Shown here one piece after another: positions 47,381 through 56,086 of a stretch of 64,000 bases of DNA. Position 1 is the stretch's first letter. Every line of letters begins with the position of its first letter. Origin of the DNA: Aureimonas sp. AU12 (GTDB taxonomy: Bacteria; Pseudomonadota; Alphaproteobacteria; Rhizobiales; Rhizobiaceae); contig NZ_BBWH01000010.1 of assembly GCF_001463705.1 (NCBI RefSeq), positions 62,001-126,000 on the forward strand, read 5' to 3'. A program made the position numbers and the translations under genes. Under the pieces are notes generated by a model that was not told the DNA's origin, searched no databases, and worked only from the letters and a program-made list of their open reading frames with translations.

Positions 47381-49070
47381 GGTTCGGCCCGTCGAGGCCC
47401 TTCTCGGCGTCGCGCTGGTCGGCCTCGCGCTGCTGTTCGTCCGGCACTACGTCTCTATCGAGCATCCCGCCTACATCTGGGACTGGGGTGGCTATTACGA
47501 CATCTATCGGCGCTTCTCCCGGCTTCTGGCGAGCGATGCCGGCGCGTTCTGGACGGCCCTGCAGTCGTCCGTCGCCTACGACAATTACAACGCCGCCCCG
47601 GTCGTCCCCATCCTGCCGGTCGCGCTTCTCTTCGAGGAAGGACGCAGTCCCTTCGTCGCAGCGATCGTGGTCGTCTACCTTATCCCGGCGAGCCTGCTGA
47701 TGGGGCTGTTGGCGCGCAGGGCCCTGCGCGAGGCGAAGGTCGAGCTCGGACGGCTCGAATCCTGCCTGCTCCTGTTCATGAGCCTCGCCTTCTTCCCGAT
47801 CTGGCCGTCGGCGCTGCGGGGCATGCCTGACTCGGTCGCGCTGATTCCGCTCGGTCTTGCCACACTGATCCTGCTTCGCACCGATTTTCTGCGGCGGGCC
47901 TCGCTCGTGCAGGCCTTGCAGATCGGCCTTCTCGTCTGGTGCGCGTTCCTGCTGCGACGGTGGTATGCCTTCGCCTGCCTTGGGCTGCTGTCGGCGTCGG
48001 CCCTGTTCTGCCTGATCTCCGTCCTGCGCTCTCCGGAGCGGAGCGTCTCCGCGATCGTGCGTCCCGCACTCCTGCACATCCTCGCCGGGCTCGTCATCGT
48101 CGCGTGCCTTGCCGTCGTCCAGCGCCCGCTGGCGCTGGAGATCCTGCGCACCTCCTACGCCGACATCTATGCCGGGTATCAAGTCGCATTCCCCACTCAG
48201 TTCTGGATCCTCTGGGTTCGTCTCGGCACGCCGCTGGTCGCACTCTTCGCCATCGGGCTTCTGCTGGCGGCTATGGCGCGCAACACCACGATCCTGTTCT
48301 GCACGCTGGCCGGCGTCCTCGCCCATGCCGGCTTCATCCGGACGCAGTCGCCCTCGATCCAGCACACGTTGCCGCTGTTCTTCTGGATGTTCCCGGCCAT
48401 CGCTTACGGCGTTGTCGTGCCAATCCAGGGGATGGCGCGAAGTTTCGCGTGGCCTTCGGCAGCGCTCGCCGCCACGTTCTTCGCCTCGGCCTTCCTCGCG
48501 TCCTTCTTGCCGGGGCCGCGGGCCGCCCTTTCGTCGCTGACCTTCCTCTATCCCGCCCACCCCATTCTTCCCCTGCAGCTCGAGAATTACGACGAGTATC
48601 GACGGCTGGTAAGCGACCTGCAGACGCAGACGGATGCGAAGGATCAGGTCGGCGTGTTCGCCTCGAGCGAGGTTCTGTCCGACGCGTTGCTGCGTGTTCT
48701 CGATCCCGCTTCCGCCGATCGCTTTGCCATCGTCTCGCAGGTCGATCTCGTCGAAGGCCTCCGCCTCGCCCCGCTGCGTGCGCGATATGCCGTCGTCACG
48801 ACGCCGCCGACCATTCACATGCAGCCCGAGTTCCAGCACGTGATCACGCTGCCGGCCGAGAGCATCGCGACGGGAACCGGTTTCGGCGCAGCCTATCGCC
48901 AGATTCTCGGGCCCTATCGCCTGGGAGCGACGATCGAGGCCTTCGTCTTCGAACGACAGCGCCCGCTCACCGACGCCGATATCGCCGAGATCGGGACCTC
49001 TCTTCGTGCCATCTATCCCAACTGGACCCTCGACGGGACCGAGAGGATCCGAGCCGCAACGGTGCAATAG
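47361..49070 (+). CDS. Multi-span membrane protein, probable GT-C glycosyltransferase (gtr cluster)
   Basis: A 569-residue protein with about ten to eleven spans and a C-terminal soluble domain of about 150 residues. The first periplasmic loop after span 1 has an acidic/aromatic stretch (IWDWGGYYDIYRRF), as expected for a GT-C catalytic loop that takes a lipid-linked sugar. It would be the serotype-determining transferase, equivalent to GtrC/GtrX, which varies widely and is rarely recognised by sequence. It overlaps gtrB by 20 bases. The acceptor (O-antigen, another glycan) is unknown. Confidence 0.72.
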   Translation: MSPVTTRVRPVEALLGVALVGLALLFVRHYVSIEHPAYIWDWGGYYDIYRRFSRLLASDAGAFWTALQSSVAYDNYNAAPVVPILPVALLFEEGRSPFVAAIVVVYLIPASLLMGLLARRALREAKVELGRLESCLLLFMSLAFFPIWPSALRGMPDSVALIPLGLATLILLRTDFLRRASLVQALQIGLLVWCAFLLRRWYAFACLGLLSASALFCLISVLRSPERSVSAIVRPALLHILAGLVIVACLAVVQRPLALEILRTSYADIYAGYQVAFPTQFWILWVRLGTPLVALFAIGLLLAAMARNTTILFCTLAGVLAHAGFIRTQSPSIQHTLPLFFWMFPAIAYGVVVPIQGMARSFAWPSAALAATFFASAFLASFLPGPRAALSSLTFLYPAHPILPLQLENYDEYRRLVSDLQTQTDAKDQVGVFASSEVLSDALLRVLDPASADRFAIVSQVDLVEGLRLAPLRARYAVVTTPPTIHMQPEFQHVITLPAESIATGTGFGAAYRQILGPYRLGATIEAFVFERQRPLTDADIAEIGTSLRAIYPNWTLDGTERIRAATVQ

Positions 49071-49143
49071 ACGCAAGCCGCGACGACGCGGCACGCCGGA
49101 GCTGCCTCTTGGCCTTTGGCGGATCGGGCATACCTTTGCCTGG

Positions 49144-51738
49144 GTGACCCTGCTCGCCCCGCCCCGTCCGACTGATGTTCCCGGCTTCGCCCTGCCGGAG
49201 CCGTTTCTGCGATGGTTCGCGGCCAAGGGCTGGGCGCCGCGGCCGCATCAGCTCGACCTGCTGGCGCGGGCCGAGAACGGCGCGTCGGTGCTGCTGATCG
49301 CGCCGACGGGGGCGGGCAAGACGCTGGCGGGGTTCCTGCCCTCGCTCGTCGACCTGACGCGCCGGCCCAAGCGCCGGCCGGGCACGCGCCCGCCGGGCAT
49401 CCACACGCTCTACATCTCGCCTTTGAAGGCGCTGGCGACCGACATCCAGCGCAACCTCGCCGGTCCCGTCGAAGAGATGGGGCTGAAGATCACGATGGAG
49501 GCCCGCACCGGCGACACGTCGCAGTCGCGCCGCCAGCGCCAGAAGCTGACGCCGCCCGACATTCTGCTGACGACGCCCGAGCAGTTGGCGCTTCTGATCT
49601 CGGGCACGGATGCCGAGACCTTCTTCTCGGACCTTCGCTACGTCATCTTCGACGAGTTGCACTCGCTGATCACCTCCAAGCGCGGCCACCTTCTGGCGCT
49701 CGGCCTCGCGCGGCTGCGCAAGCTGCGCCCTGCCATCCAGACGATCGGCCTCTCCGCCACCGTCTCGGACCCCGACGAGCTGCGCGAATGGCTGGTGGCG
49801 CAGGTGCCCGAGCGCATCGATCCCGACACGGGCGAGATCTTCCCGGGCCACAGCCCGATGGCCGATCTCATCGTGGTGGAGGGCGGCGCCAAGCCGGAGA
49901 TCACCATCCTGAAATCGCGCGAGCGCGTGCCTTGGCAGGGGCACACGTCGCGCTATGCGATGCCGGAGGTCTACGAGGCTATTAAGGCGCACAAGACGAC
50001 GCTGCTCTTCGTCAACACGCGAAGCCAGGCCGAGAACCTGTTTCAGGCGCTGTGGCGGATCAACGAGGAGACGCTGCCGATCGCGCTGCATCACGGCTCG
50101 CTCGACGTGTCGCAGCGCCGGCGCGTCGAGGCGGCAATGGCGGCCAACGAGCTGCGCGCCGTGGTGGCGACCTCGACGCTCGATCTCGGCATCGACTGGG
50201 GCGACGTCGATCTCGTGGTGCATGTCGGCGCGCCGAAGGGCGCCTCGCGCCTCGCCCAGCGGATCGGGCGATCCAACCACCGGATGGACGAGCCTTCGAA
50301 GGCGATCCTCGTGCCGGCCAACCGCTTCGAGGTGATGGAGTGCCAGGCGGCGCTCGACGCCAACTATCTCGGCGCGCAGGATTCGCCGCCGATGCGCGAG
50401 GGCTGCCTCGACGTCCTCGCCCAGCACGTTCTCGGCATGGCCTGCGCCGCCCCCTTCCGCGCCGACGACCTCTATGCCGAGGTGACGGCGGCGGCGCCCT
50501 ACAAGACCCTCGACCGCGAGACTTTCGACGCGGTGGTGGATTTCGTGGCGACGGGCGGCTACTCGCTGCGCGTCTACGAGCGCTACGCCAAGATCCGGCT
50601 GACCGAGGACGGCACGTGGCGGGTGACGCACCCGTCCGTAATCCAGAACTACCGGATGAACGCGGGCACGATCATCGAATCGGAATCGCTGCTCGTGCGG
50701 CTGGTGCGCGCCAAGACGAAGTCGGCAATCTCGCGCGGCGGGCCGGTGCTCGGCAAGATCGAGGAGAACTTCCTCGAGACGCTCAGCGTGGGCGACACCT
50801 TCCTCTTCTCCGGTCAGGTGCTGAAGTTCGAGGGCATCCACGAGATGGAGTGCCTGGTGACGAAGACGCAAAGCGAGGAGGCCAAGGTCCCCTATTACGG
50901 CGGCCAGAAGTTTCCGCTGACGACCTTTCTCGCGGAGAAGGTGCGCGAGATGCTGGGCGACCGGGAAAAGTGGGGGGCGCTGCCCTCGCAGGTCGGCGAG
51001 TGGCTGGAGATCCAGAGCCGCAAATCCGTCATTCCCGGCCCGAACGATCTCCTCATCGAGACCTTCCCGAACGGCAACCGCTTCTTCCTCGTGGCCTATC
51101 CGTTCGAGGGCCGGCTCGCGCACCAGACGCTCGGCATGCTGCTGACACGCCGGCTGGAGCGCCTGCGCGCCAAGCCGCTCGGCTTCGTCGCCACCGACTA
51201 TGCCCTGTCGATCTGGGGGCGCGGCGATCTCGGCGCGATGATCGCGGACGGGCGCCTGAAGCTTGACGAACTCTTCGACGAGGACATGCTCGGCGACGAT
51301 CTCGAAGCCTGGATGGCCGACAGCTGGCTGTTGAAGCGCACCTTCCGGCAATGCGCCATCATCGCCGGCCTCGTCCTGCGCCACCAGCCCGGCCGCGAGA
51401 AGACCGGGCGGCAGATGACGGTGTCGTCGGATCTCGTCTACGACGTCCTGCGCGCCCACGAGCCCGACCACATCCTCCTGCGTGCCACCTGGGCGGACGC
51501 GGCGACCGGCCTCCTCGACGTGCGCCGCGTCTCGGATCTCCTCGCCCGCATCAAGCACCACATCCTGCACCGCGACCTCGACGAGATCTCGCCGCTGGCT
51601 GTGCCCATCATGCTGGAAGCCGGCCGCGAGCGTGTGGAGGGCGAGGCCCGCGACGAGCTTCTGGAGGAAGCGATGGAGCAGGAGATGGTCATCAAGGCGC
51701 TGAGCGAAGTGACGGATTTCAGGTCGAACTATCTCTGA
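49144..51738 (+). CDS. Ligase-associated DEXH-box helicase (Lhr-like)
   Basis: An 864-residue superfamily 2 helicase of the Lhr-type, TIGR04121 class. Walker A APTGAGKT is at residues 53-60, motif II is FDELH (DEXH) near 171, motif III is LSATVSD, and motif VI is QRIGRSNHRMD. The winged-helix and C-terminal DUF-like segments follow (GGPVLGKIEENFLETLSVGD). GTG at 49144 is the best start because the longer frame from 49006 has no helicase-like sequence. The partners are the exonuclease at 43.0 kb and PdeM at 54.8 kb; this three-gene set acts in DNA damage response by family association. Confidence 0.9.
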   Translation: MTLLAPPRPTDVPGFALPEPFLRWFAAKGWAPRPHQLDLLARAENGASVLLIAPTGAGKTLAGFLPSLVDLTRRPKRRPGTRPPGIHTLYISPLKALATDIQRNLAGPVEEMGLKITMEARTGDTSQSRRQRQKLTPPDILLTTPEQLALLISGTDAETFFSDLRYVIFDELHSLITSKRGHLLALGLARLRKLRPAIQTIGLSATVSDPDELREWLVAQVPERIDPDTGEIFPGHSPMADLIVVEGGAKPEITILKSRERVPWQGHTSRYAMPEVYEAIKAHKTTLLFVNTRSQAENLFQALWRINEETLPIALHHGSLDVSQRRRVEAAMAANELRAVVATSTLDLGIDWGDVDLVVHVGAPKGASRLAQRIGRSNHRMDEPSKAILVPANRFEVMECQAALDANYLGAQDSPPMREGCLDVLAQHVLGMACAAPFRADDLYAEVTAAAPYKTLDRETFDAVVDFVATGGYSLRVYERYAKIRLTEDGTWRVTHPSVIQNYRMNAGTIIESESLLVRLVRAKTKSAISRGGPVLGKIEENFLETLSVGDTFLFSGQVLKFEGIHEMECLVTKTQSEEAKVPYYGGQKFPLTTFLAEKVREMLGDREKWGALPSQVGEWLEIQSRKSVIPGPNDLLIETFPNGNRFFLVAYPFEGRLAHQTLGMLLTRRLERLRAKPLGFVATDYALSIWGRGDLGAMIADGRLKLDELFDEDMLGDDLEAWMADSWLLKRTFRQCAIIAGLVLRHQPGREKTGRQMTVSSDLVYDVLRAHEPDHILLRATWADAATGLLDVRRVSDLLARIKHHILHRDLDEISPLAVPIMLEAGRERVEGEARDELLEEAMEQEMVIKALSEVTDFRSNYL

Positions 51739-51945
51739 CAGAGTTGCCTCTTGTCTTGGTGTATCCGCACTGACCAGCATATCGGTTCAATGACGGTCGT
51801 TGTCGCCGGCCCATATGGCACCCTCTGCCCCAGCTGACGGCGCGAACAGCGAACGCGCGCACTACGCCTGTGACGCGCAGTACAGGCCCTTCCACCGCTT
51901 CCGGTTGAAACATACAGTTAGAAGCCGAATCGAGGAGAGGTGCCC

Positions 51946-53040
51946 ATGAGTATGGAAGAAAAACTTCGCGCGCTAAGCGAGCGGATCAAAAACCACTCCA
52001 GCGCGATGCTGACGGAAGAAGCCGTCAAGACGTCAGTTGTTCTGCCCTTTTTGAACGCACTGGGCTACGATGTCTTCGACCCGGCGGAGGTCATTCCTGA
52101 ATTCACGGCGGATGCCGTGGGAAAAAAGGGCGAGAAAGTCGATTATGCCATCAAGATCGATGGCCAAATTCGAATACTTATTGAATGCAAGCCGCTAACA
52201 ACAAATTTAGATAAAGTTCATCTTGCTCAGCTTTATCGATATTTTTCTGTAACAGATGCAAAATTTGCGATCCTAACTAATGGTCGAACCTTCAACTTTC
52301 ACACCGACCTTGAAGCCCCTAACAAACTTGATGATCGCCCATTCCTAACATTTGATCTTTCTGAACTTAATACCGCTCTTTTCCCGGAGCTCACAAAATT
52401 TGTTAAGGACGGCTTCGATGTTGAAGGCGTTCTTCAATCAGCACATCGGCTAAAATACACTTCTGGTATCAAGAAGAAGATTAGCGAACTTATGGACGAG
52501 CCGAACGAAGATTTCATTCGAATGGCGATTGCAGACGTCTACGAAGGTCGCTTCACAGCGGCGATCAAAGAACAGTTCGGGCCAATGGTGAAAAACGCGT
52601 TCCGCGAAATGCTCAGAGATATGGTTCAGTCTCGTATCACGTCTGCACTTGCGACGACGAACGTCGTCGAGATGGAACCGGTCGAAGCCCCAAAGGCGTC
52701 CGACGAGGAGGAGATCGTAACTACCGAGGAGGAAAAAGAAGGGTATATGATCGTCCGTGCTATTGCGCGAGAGGTGATCCCTGCAAGCAGAATCATGATG
52801 CGCGATCAACGCAGCTATTGTGCAATTCTCGTAGACAATAACAATCGTCGACCTCTAGCTCGTTTATGGTTCAACAGATCCGTTAAATACATCAGCATAT
52901 TTGAAGGCAAAGAAGAAAAGAAATTTAGAATAGATACGCTGGACCACATCTACGATTACAGTGAAAATATACGGTCGACAGCAAGATCCTACGCGGCCAC
53001 TCAAGCAAAAGAACAAACGCCTGAGGTGGCCGAGCAGTAG
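51946..53040 (+). CDS. Orphan HsdR N-terminal-like (PD-(D/E)XK) nuclease-domain protein
   Basis: A 364-residue protein whose N-terminal 160 residues match the HsdR-N type nuclease domain (PF13588/COG4748). The PD-(D/E)XK elements are visible: KVDYAI (Asp66) and ILIECKP (Glu80, Lys82). The remaining part is helical and ends with a small domain (residues about 260-340). No helicase motor, specificity or methylase subunits accompany it. The gene is strikingly AT-rich against its surroundings (30 percent G+C in 52201-52260) and uses AT-ending codons, a sign of transfer. GAGGAG lies seven bases before ATG 51946. Function unknown; restriction-type defence is a guess. Confidence 0.83.
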   Translation: MSMEEKLRALSERIKNHSSAMLTEEAVKTSVVLPFLNALGYDVFDPAEVIPEFTADAVGKKGEKVDYAIKIDGQIRILIECKPLTTNLDKVHLAQLYRYFSVTDAKFAILTNGRTFNFHTDLEAPNKLDDRPFLTFDLSELNTALFPELTKFVKDGFDVEGVLQSAHRLKYTSGIKKKISELMDEPNEDFIRMAIADVYEGRFTAAIKEQFGPMVKNAFREMLRDMVQSRITSALATTNVVEMEPVEAPKASDEEEIVTTEEEKEGYMIVRAIAREVIPASRIMMRDQRSYCAILVDNNNRRPLARLWFNRSVKYISIFEGKEEKKFRIDTLDHIYDYSENIRSTARSYAATQAKEQTPEVAEQ

Positions 53041-53060
53041 ACATTCATAGCATGCTGTAA

Positions 53061-54545
53061 TCAATGCCCCGCCGACATTTCCAGCGCATCCGCCCGGTTC
53101 TGGATGGTCAGCTTGTCGACGGTGGTCTGGGACGCCGCGTTGAGGCCGATCACTTCGGTTTCCACGCCGGCCTTGCGGAAGCGCAGCACCACCTTGTCGA
53201 GGGCGCCGACGCCGGTGAGGTCCCAGATGTGGGCGCGCGAGACGTCGATCACGACGCGGGCGAGCGGCTCCCTGGTGTCGAAGGCCTCGATGAACTGGCC
53301 GGCCGAGGCGAAGAAGACTTGGCCCTCCACGACATAGGTCCGCTCGCGACCGTCCACCGAGCGGGTGGAGGAGACCGCGAAGATCTGGGCGATCTTGGAG
53401 GCGAAGAACAGGCCGGAGAGAAGGACGCCGGCGAAGACGCCGAGCGCCAGATTGTGGGTCCAGACCACGATGATCACAGTCGCCAGCATCACCACCGAGG
53501 AGCGGCGCGGATGGGTGACGAGGCTCTTCAGCGAGCCCCAGTCGAACGTGCCGATCGAGACCATGATCATGATCGCAACGAGCGCCGGCATCGGGATGAC
53601 AGCCACCCAGTCTCCAAGCACCACGATCATGAACAGCAGCGCGACGCCGGCAAAGAAGCAGGACAGCCGGCCGCGCCCGCCGGAGCGGATGTTGATGCCG
53701 GACTGGCCGATCATGGCGCAGCCCGCCATGCCGCCGAAGAAGCCGGTGACGAAGTTGGCGATGCCCTGCCCGACGCATTCGCGGTTCTTGTCGGACGGGG
53801 TGTCGGTGAGATCGTCGACGACCTGCGCGGTCATCAGCGACTCCAGAAGGCCGACCATGGCGATGCCCACCGAATAGGGGGCGATGATCCGCAGCGTCTC
53901 GAAGGTGAAGGGCACGTCGGGCAGGAAGAAGGTGGGGACGCTCGACGGCAACTGGCCCATGTCGCCGACATTGCGCACGTCGATGCCGAAGACGAGCGCG
54001 GCCGCGGTGACCGCCACGATGGCCACGAGCGGGGACGGCACCGCCTTCGTCAGGTACGGGAAGAGGTAGATGATGGCGAGCGCCGCGGCGACGAGCACGT
54101 AGGTCATGGCGGGAACGCCGATGAGTTCGGGCAGCTGCGCCAGGAAGATGAGGATCGCCAACGCGTTGACGAAGCCGGTCATCACCGAGCGCGAGACGAA
54201 GCGCATGAGGTCGCCGAGCCGGGCGAAACCCGCGATGGCCTGGATCGCGCCGGCCAGCACCGTGGCGGCGAAGAGATATTGAAGGCCGTGGTCGCGAACG
54301 AGCGTCACCATGAGCACGGCTGTCGCGGCGGTGGCGGCCGAGATCATGCCAGGGCGCCCGCCGAAGATCGAGATCAGCACCGCGATCGAGAAGGAGGCGT
54401 AGAGGCCGACCTGCGGATCGACGCCGGCGATGATCGAGAAGGCGATGGCCTCGGGGATCAGGGCGAGCGCCACCACGAGCCCGGAGAGAAGATCTCCCCG
54501 GACGTTGCCGAACCAGTCGGCTTTCCAGTTTTGGGTCGAGAACAT
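53061..54545 (-). CDS. SulP family inorganic anion transporter
   Basis: A 494-residue transporter with about twelve spans and a C-terminal STAS domain. The N-terminus ([20 protein letters not shown]) is the SulP signature region; [20 protein letters not shown] and SGGRGRLSC-type stretches follow. The STAS part begins near residue 385 ([20 protein letters not shown]) and contains [19 protein letters not shown]. Members move sulfate, bicarbonate or other anions with sodium or protons; bicarbonate is a reasonable possibility but the substrate is unproven. No Shine-Dalgarno is apparent before ATG 54545. It stops 20 bases from the convergent HsdR-like gene. Confidence 0.9.
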   Translation of the reverse strand: MFSTQNWKADWFGNVRGDLLSGLVVALALIPEAIAFSIIAGVDPQVGLYASFSIAVLISIFGGRPGMISAATAATAVLMVTLVRDHGLQYLFAATVLAGAIQAIAGFARLGDLMRFVSRSVMTGFVNALAILIFLAQLPELIGVPAMTYVLVAAALAIIYLFPYLTKAVPSPLVAIVAVTAAALVFGIDVRNVGDMGQLPSSVPTFFLPDVPFTFETLRIIAPYSVGIAMVGLLESLMTAQVVDDLTDTPSDKNRECVGQGIANFVTGFFGGMAGCAMIGQSGINIRSGGRGRLSCFFAGVALLFMIVVLGDWVAVIPMPALVAIMIMVSIGTFDWGSLKSLVTHPRRSSVVMLATVIIVVWTHNLALGVFAGVLLSGLFFASKIAQIFAVSSTRSVDGRERTYVVEGQVFFASAGQFIEAFDTREPLARVVIDVSRAHIWDLTGVGALDKVVLRFRKAGVETEVIGLNAASQTTVDKLTIQNRADALEMSAGH

Positions 54546-54846
54546 GGGAGGAAACAACGAGTATCTGGACGACGTCCCACGCACCCTCGACGGGCCGTGC
54601 GGTCGCAAATTGTCGAACGTCGTCTGGATGGGCCGAGGGATAGGCGCCCGGCATAGCCACCCGGGAAAGACGTCGCCCGGGTCCTTGTGCGCGGGCTTCA
54701 TCGCTTAAAAACCGGTAAAGATCAACTGGCCATGGTTTCATGGCCTGGGCGGCCGGGCGGGATGACGCAGGGCCTTGCGATCGCCACGAAGATGGATTCT
54801 TCAGGGAACAAGAGACGAACAGCTGACGACTTCAGAGCGAACGCGC
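54546..54846. other. Divergent SulP/pdeM promoter region
   Basis: This 301-base gap contains a perfect inverted repeat GGCCATG (54728-54734), loop GTTT, CATGGCC (54739-54745), and a perfect SOS box at 54806-54820. TTGCGA at 54775-54780 could be a -35 for pdeM; no clear -10 is visible. I see no coding frame with genuine character. Confidence 0.5.
54806..54820 (+). promoter_or_regulatory. LexA (SOS) box upstream of pdeM
   Basis: GAAC-AAGAGAC-GAAC is an exact match to the alphaproteobacterial SOS direct repeat GAAC-N7-GAAC. It ends 26 bases before the pdeM ATG, where bound LexA would block initiation or elongation. This fits the DNA-damage role of the gene. Confidence 0.75.
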
Positions 54847-55566
54847 ATGAACATGATCCAGCGGCGACTGCGACAGGGCGAGCAGGCCGGCGTCGAGACC
54901 GAGTTGAACGGCGGCACGCTCGTCTGCGACCCGTCGGGCATCCTGTTCTCGCCGGGCGAGAGCCTTCTCGTCGTTTCCGACCTGCATCTGGAGAAGGGCG
55001 CGGCCTTTGCCCGGCGCGGCATGATGCTGCCGCCCTACGACACCGCCGCCACGCTGGCGCTGCTCGAATCCGCGATCCGGCGCTACGAGCCGCGGCGTGT
55101 CGTGTGCCTGGGTGACAGCTTCCACGACCGGCACGGCGCGGCCTTCATGCCGGCGATCTACCGCGAGGCGCTGAACGCCCTGATGAAGGGGCGCGACTGG
55201 ATCTGGATCGTCGGCAACCACGACCCGGAGCCGCCGGCTCTCTTGGGCGGCGAGACCACCGAGGAGGCTGCGATCGGCCCCTGGCTGCTGCGCCACGAGC
55301 CGACGCCGCACCCGCGCGCAGGCGAGATCGCGGGCCATCTCCATCCGGTGGCGAAGGTTTCGGGCAACGGGCGTTCGGTGCGCGGCGCGTGCTTCGCGAC
55401 CGACGGCACGCGCATGGTGATGCCCTCCTTCGGCGTCACCACGGGCGGGCTCAACGTTCTCGACCGGGCCTTCGCGGGGCTCTTCGCGCCCGAGTGCGCG
55501 AAAGCCTACGTCATCGGCGTCTCGCGCATCTACCCGATCCCCTTCACCGCGCTCTGCGCGCGGTGA
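54847..55566 (+). CDS. pdeM: Ligase-associated DNA damage response endonuclease PdeM
   Basis: A 239-residue calcineurin-like phosphoesterase of the TIGR04123 class, a nuclease encoded with ligase, Lhr-type helicase and exonuclease in many bacteria. Dimetal motifs are VVSDLHLEKG, CLGDSFHDRHG, IVGNHDPEPP and AGHLHPVAK, all intact. ATG 54847 puts the first beta strand in place; an earlier ATG at 54775 would add 24 residues and swallow the SOS box, so it is unlikely. It stands alone here, away from its usual partners, and is probably LexA-controlled. Confidence 0.9.
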   Translation: MNMIQRRLRQGEQAGVETELNGGTLVCDPSGILFSPGESLLVVSDLHLEKGAAFARRGMMLPPYDTAATLALLESAIRRYEPRRVVCLGDSFHDRHGAAFMPAIYREALNALMKGRDWIWIVGNHDPEPPALLGGETTEEAAIGPWLLRHEPTPHPRAGEIAGHLHPVAKVSGNGRSVRGACFATDGTRMVMPSFGVTTGGLNVLDRAFAGLFAPECAKAYVIGVSRIYPIPFTALCAR

Positions 55567-55587
55567 AGGGTCTGTGAGCTTCGACGC

Positions 55588-56082
55588 TCAGTAGGCCGCG
55601 ACTTCGTTCGTCGCGAAGGCGAGCGCGACCATGCAGGCGACCACGACGAGCGTCAGCACCAGCCGCTGGCGGGCGAACCACGGCGTCTCGATGCGGCCTT
55701 CCTGGATGGCGGTGACGTCCCAGACGCCCTGCACGATGAAGGCGACGGCGAAGCCGACGAAGGTCCAGGGCGCCGGCATCAGGACGATCACCCAGGCCGC
55801 GATCGAGGGCAGCACCGAGAGCGCCACCGTGGTCGGGCTCTTGCGGCCGTTCTCGTTCAGCGCCGCGCCCCAGCGGATGCCGCCGAGGAAGGACAGGATG
55901 ATCGCGGCATAGGCCGAGACCGCGAACCAGAGATCGGGCGGCGCCATGATTTCGGAGTTCGACAGGATGAGCGCGGTGCCCACGACGAAGGGGATGAGCC
56001 CGCCGATCCCCAGGATCCAGGTGGCGCGCACGAGCTGGTCGGCCCGCGAGCGGAGCGGTGCGTCGTGATGGTCGGTTGTCAT
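55588..56082 (-). CDS. DUF3429 family membrane protein
   Basis: A 164-residue protein with about five spans (ATWILGIGGLIPFVVGTALI, AAIILSFLGGIRWGAAL, LSVLPSIAAWVIVLMPAPW, VGFAVAFIVQGVWDV, and a last span near the end). The SFLGGIRWG motif is the mark of DUF3429, whose function is unknown. It follows a TIGR02186 gene by four bases on the same strand. The stop is 21 bases from convergent pdeM. Confidence 0.82.
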   Translation of the reverse strand: MTTDHHDAPLRSRADQLVRATWILGIGGLIPFVVGTALILSNSEIMAPPDLWFAVSAYAAIILSFLGGIRWGAALNENGRKSPTTVALSVLPSIAAWVIVLMPAPWTFVGFAVAFIVQGVWDVTAIQEGRIETPWFARQRLVLTLVVVACMVALAFATNEVAAY

Positions 56083-56086
56083 GCGT

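Noticed and set aside
48967-51780. 937-codon open frame on the minus strand opposite the helicase gene (and similar long frames at 8939-12025 plus, 47340-49226 minus, 5507-7705 plus)
   Set aside because: These are antisense shadows of G+C-rich genes; the products are Arg/Ala/Gly-rich or Asp/His-rich low-complexity sequence without family motifs, while the opposite strands encode clear proteins.
51946-53040. Complete type I restriction-modification system
   Set aside because: Only an HsdR N-terminal-like domain is present; no helicase motor in the same protein and no HsdM or HsdS genes nearby.
45950-53060. Integrated prophage or genomic island with defined ends
   Set aside because: gtr-type genes and an AT-rich nuclease gene suggest acquisitions, but I found no integrase, phage structural gene, tRNA attachment site or flanking direct repeat.
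54540-54554. Third SOS-like box at the SulP start (GAAC-N7-GAAA)
   Set aside because: One mismatch, it overlaps the start codon, and the gene has no DNA-repair link; the match is expected by chance.
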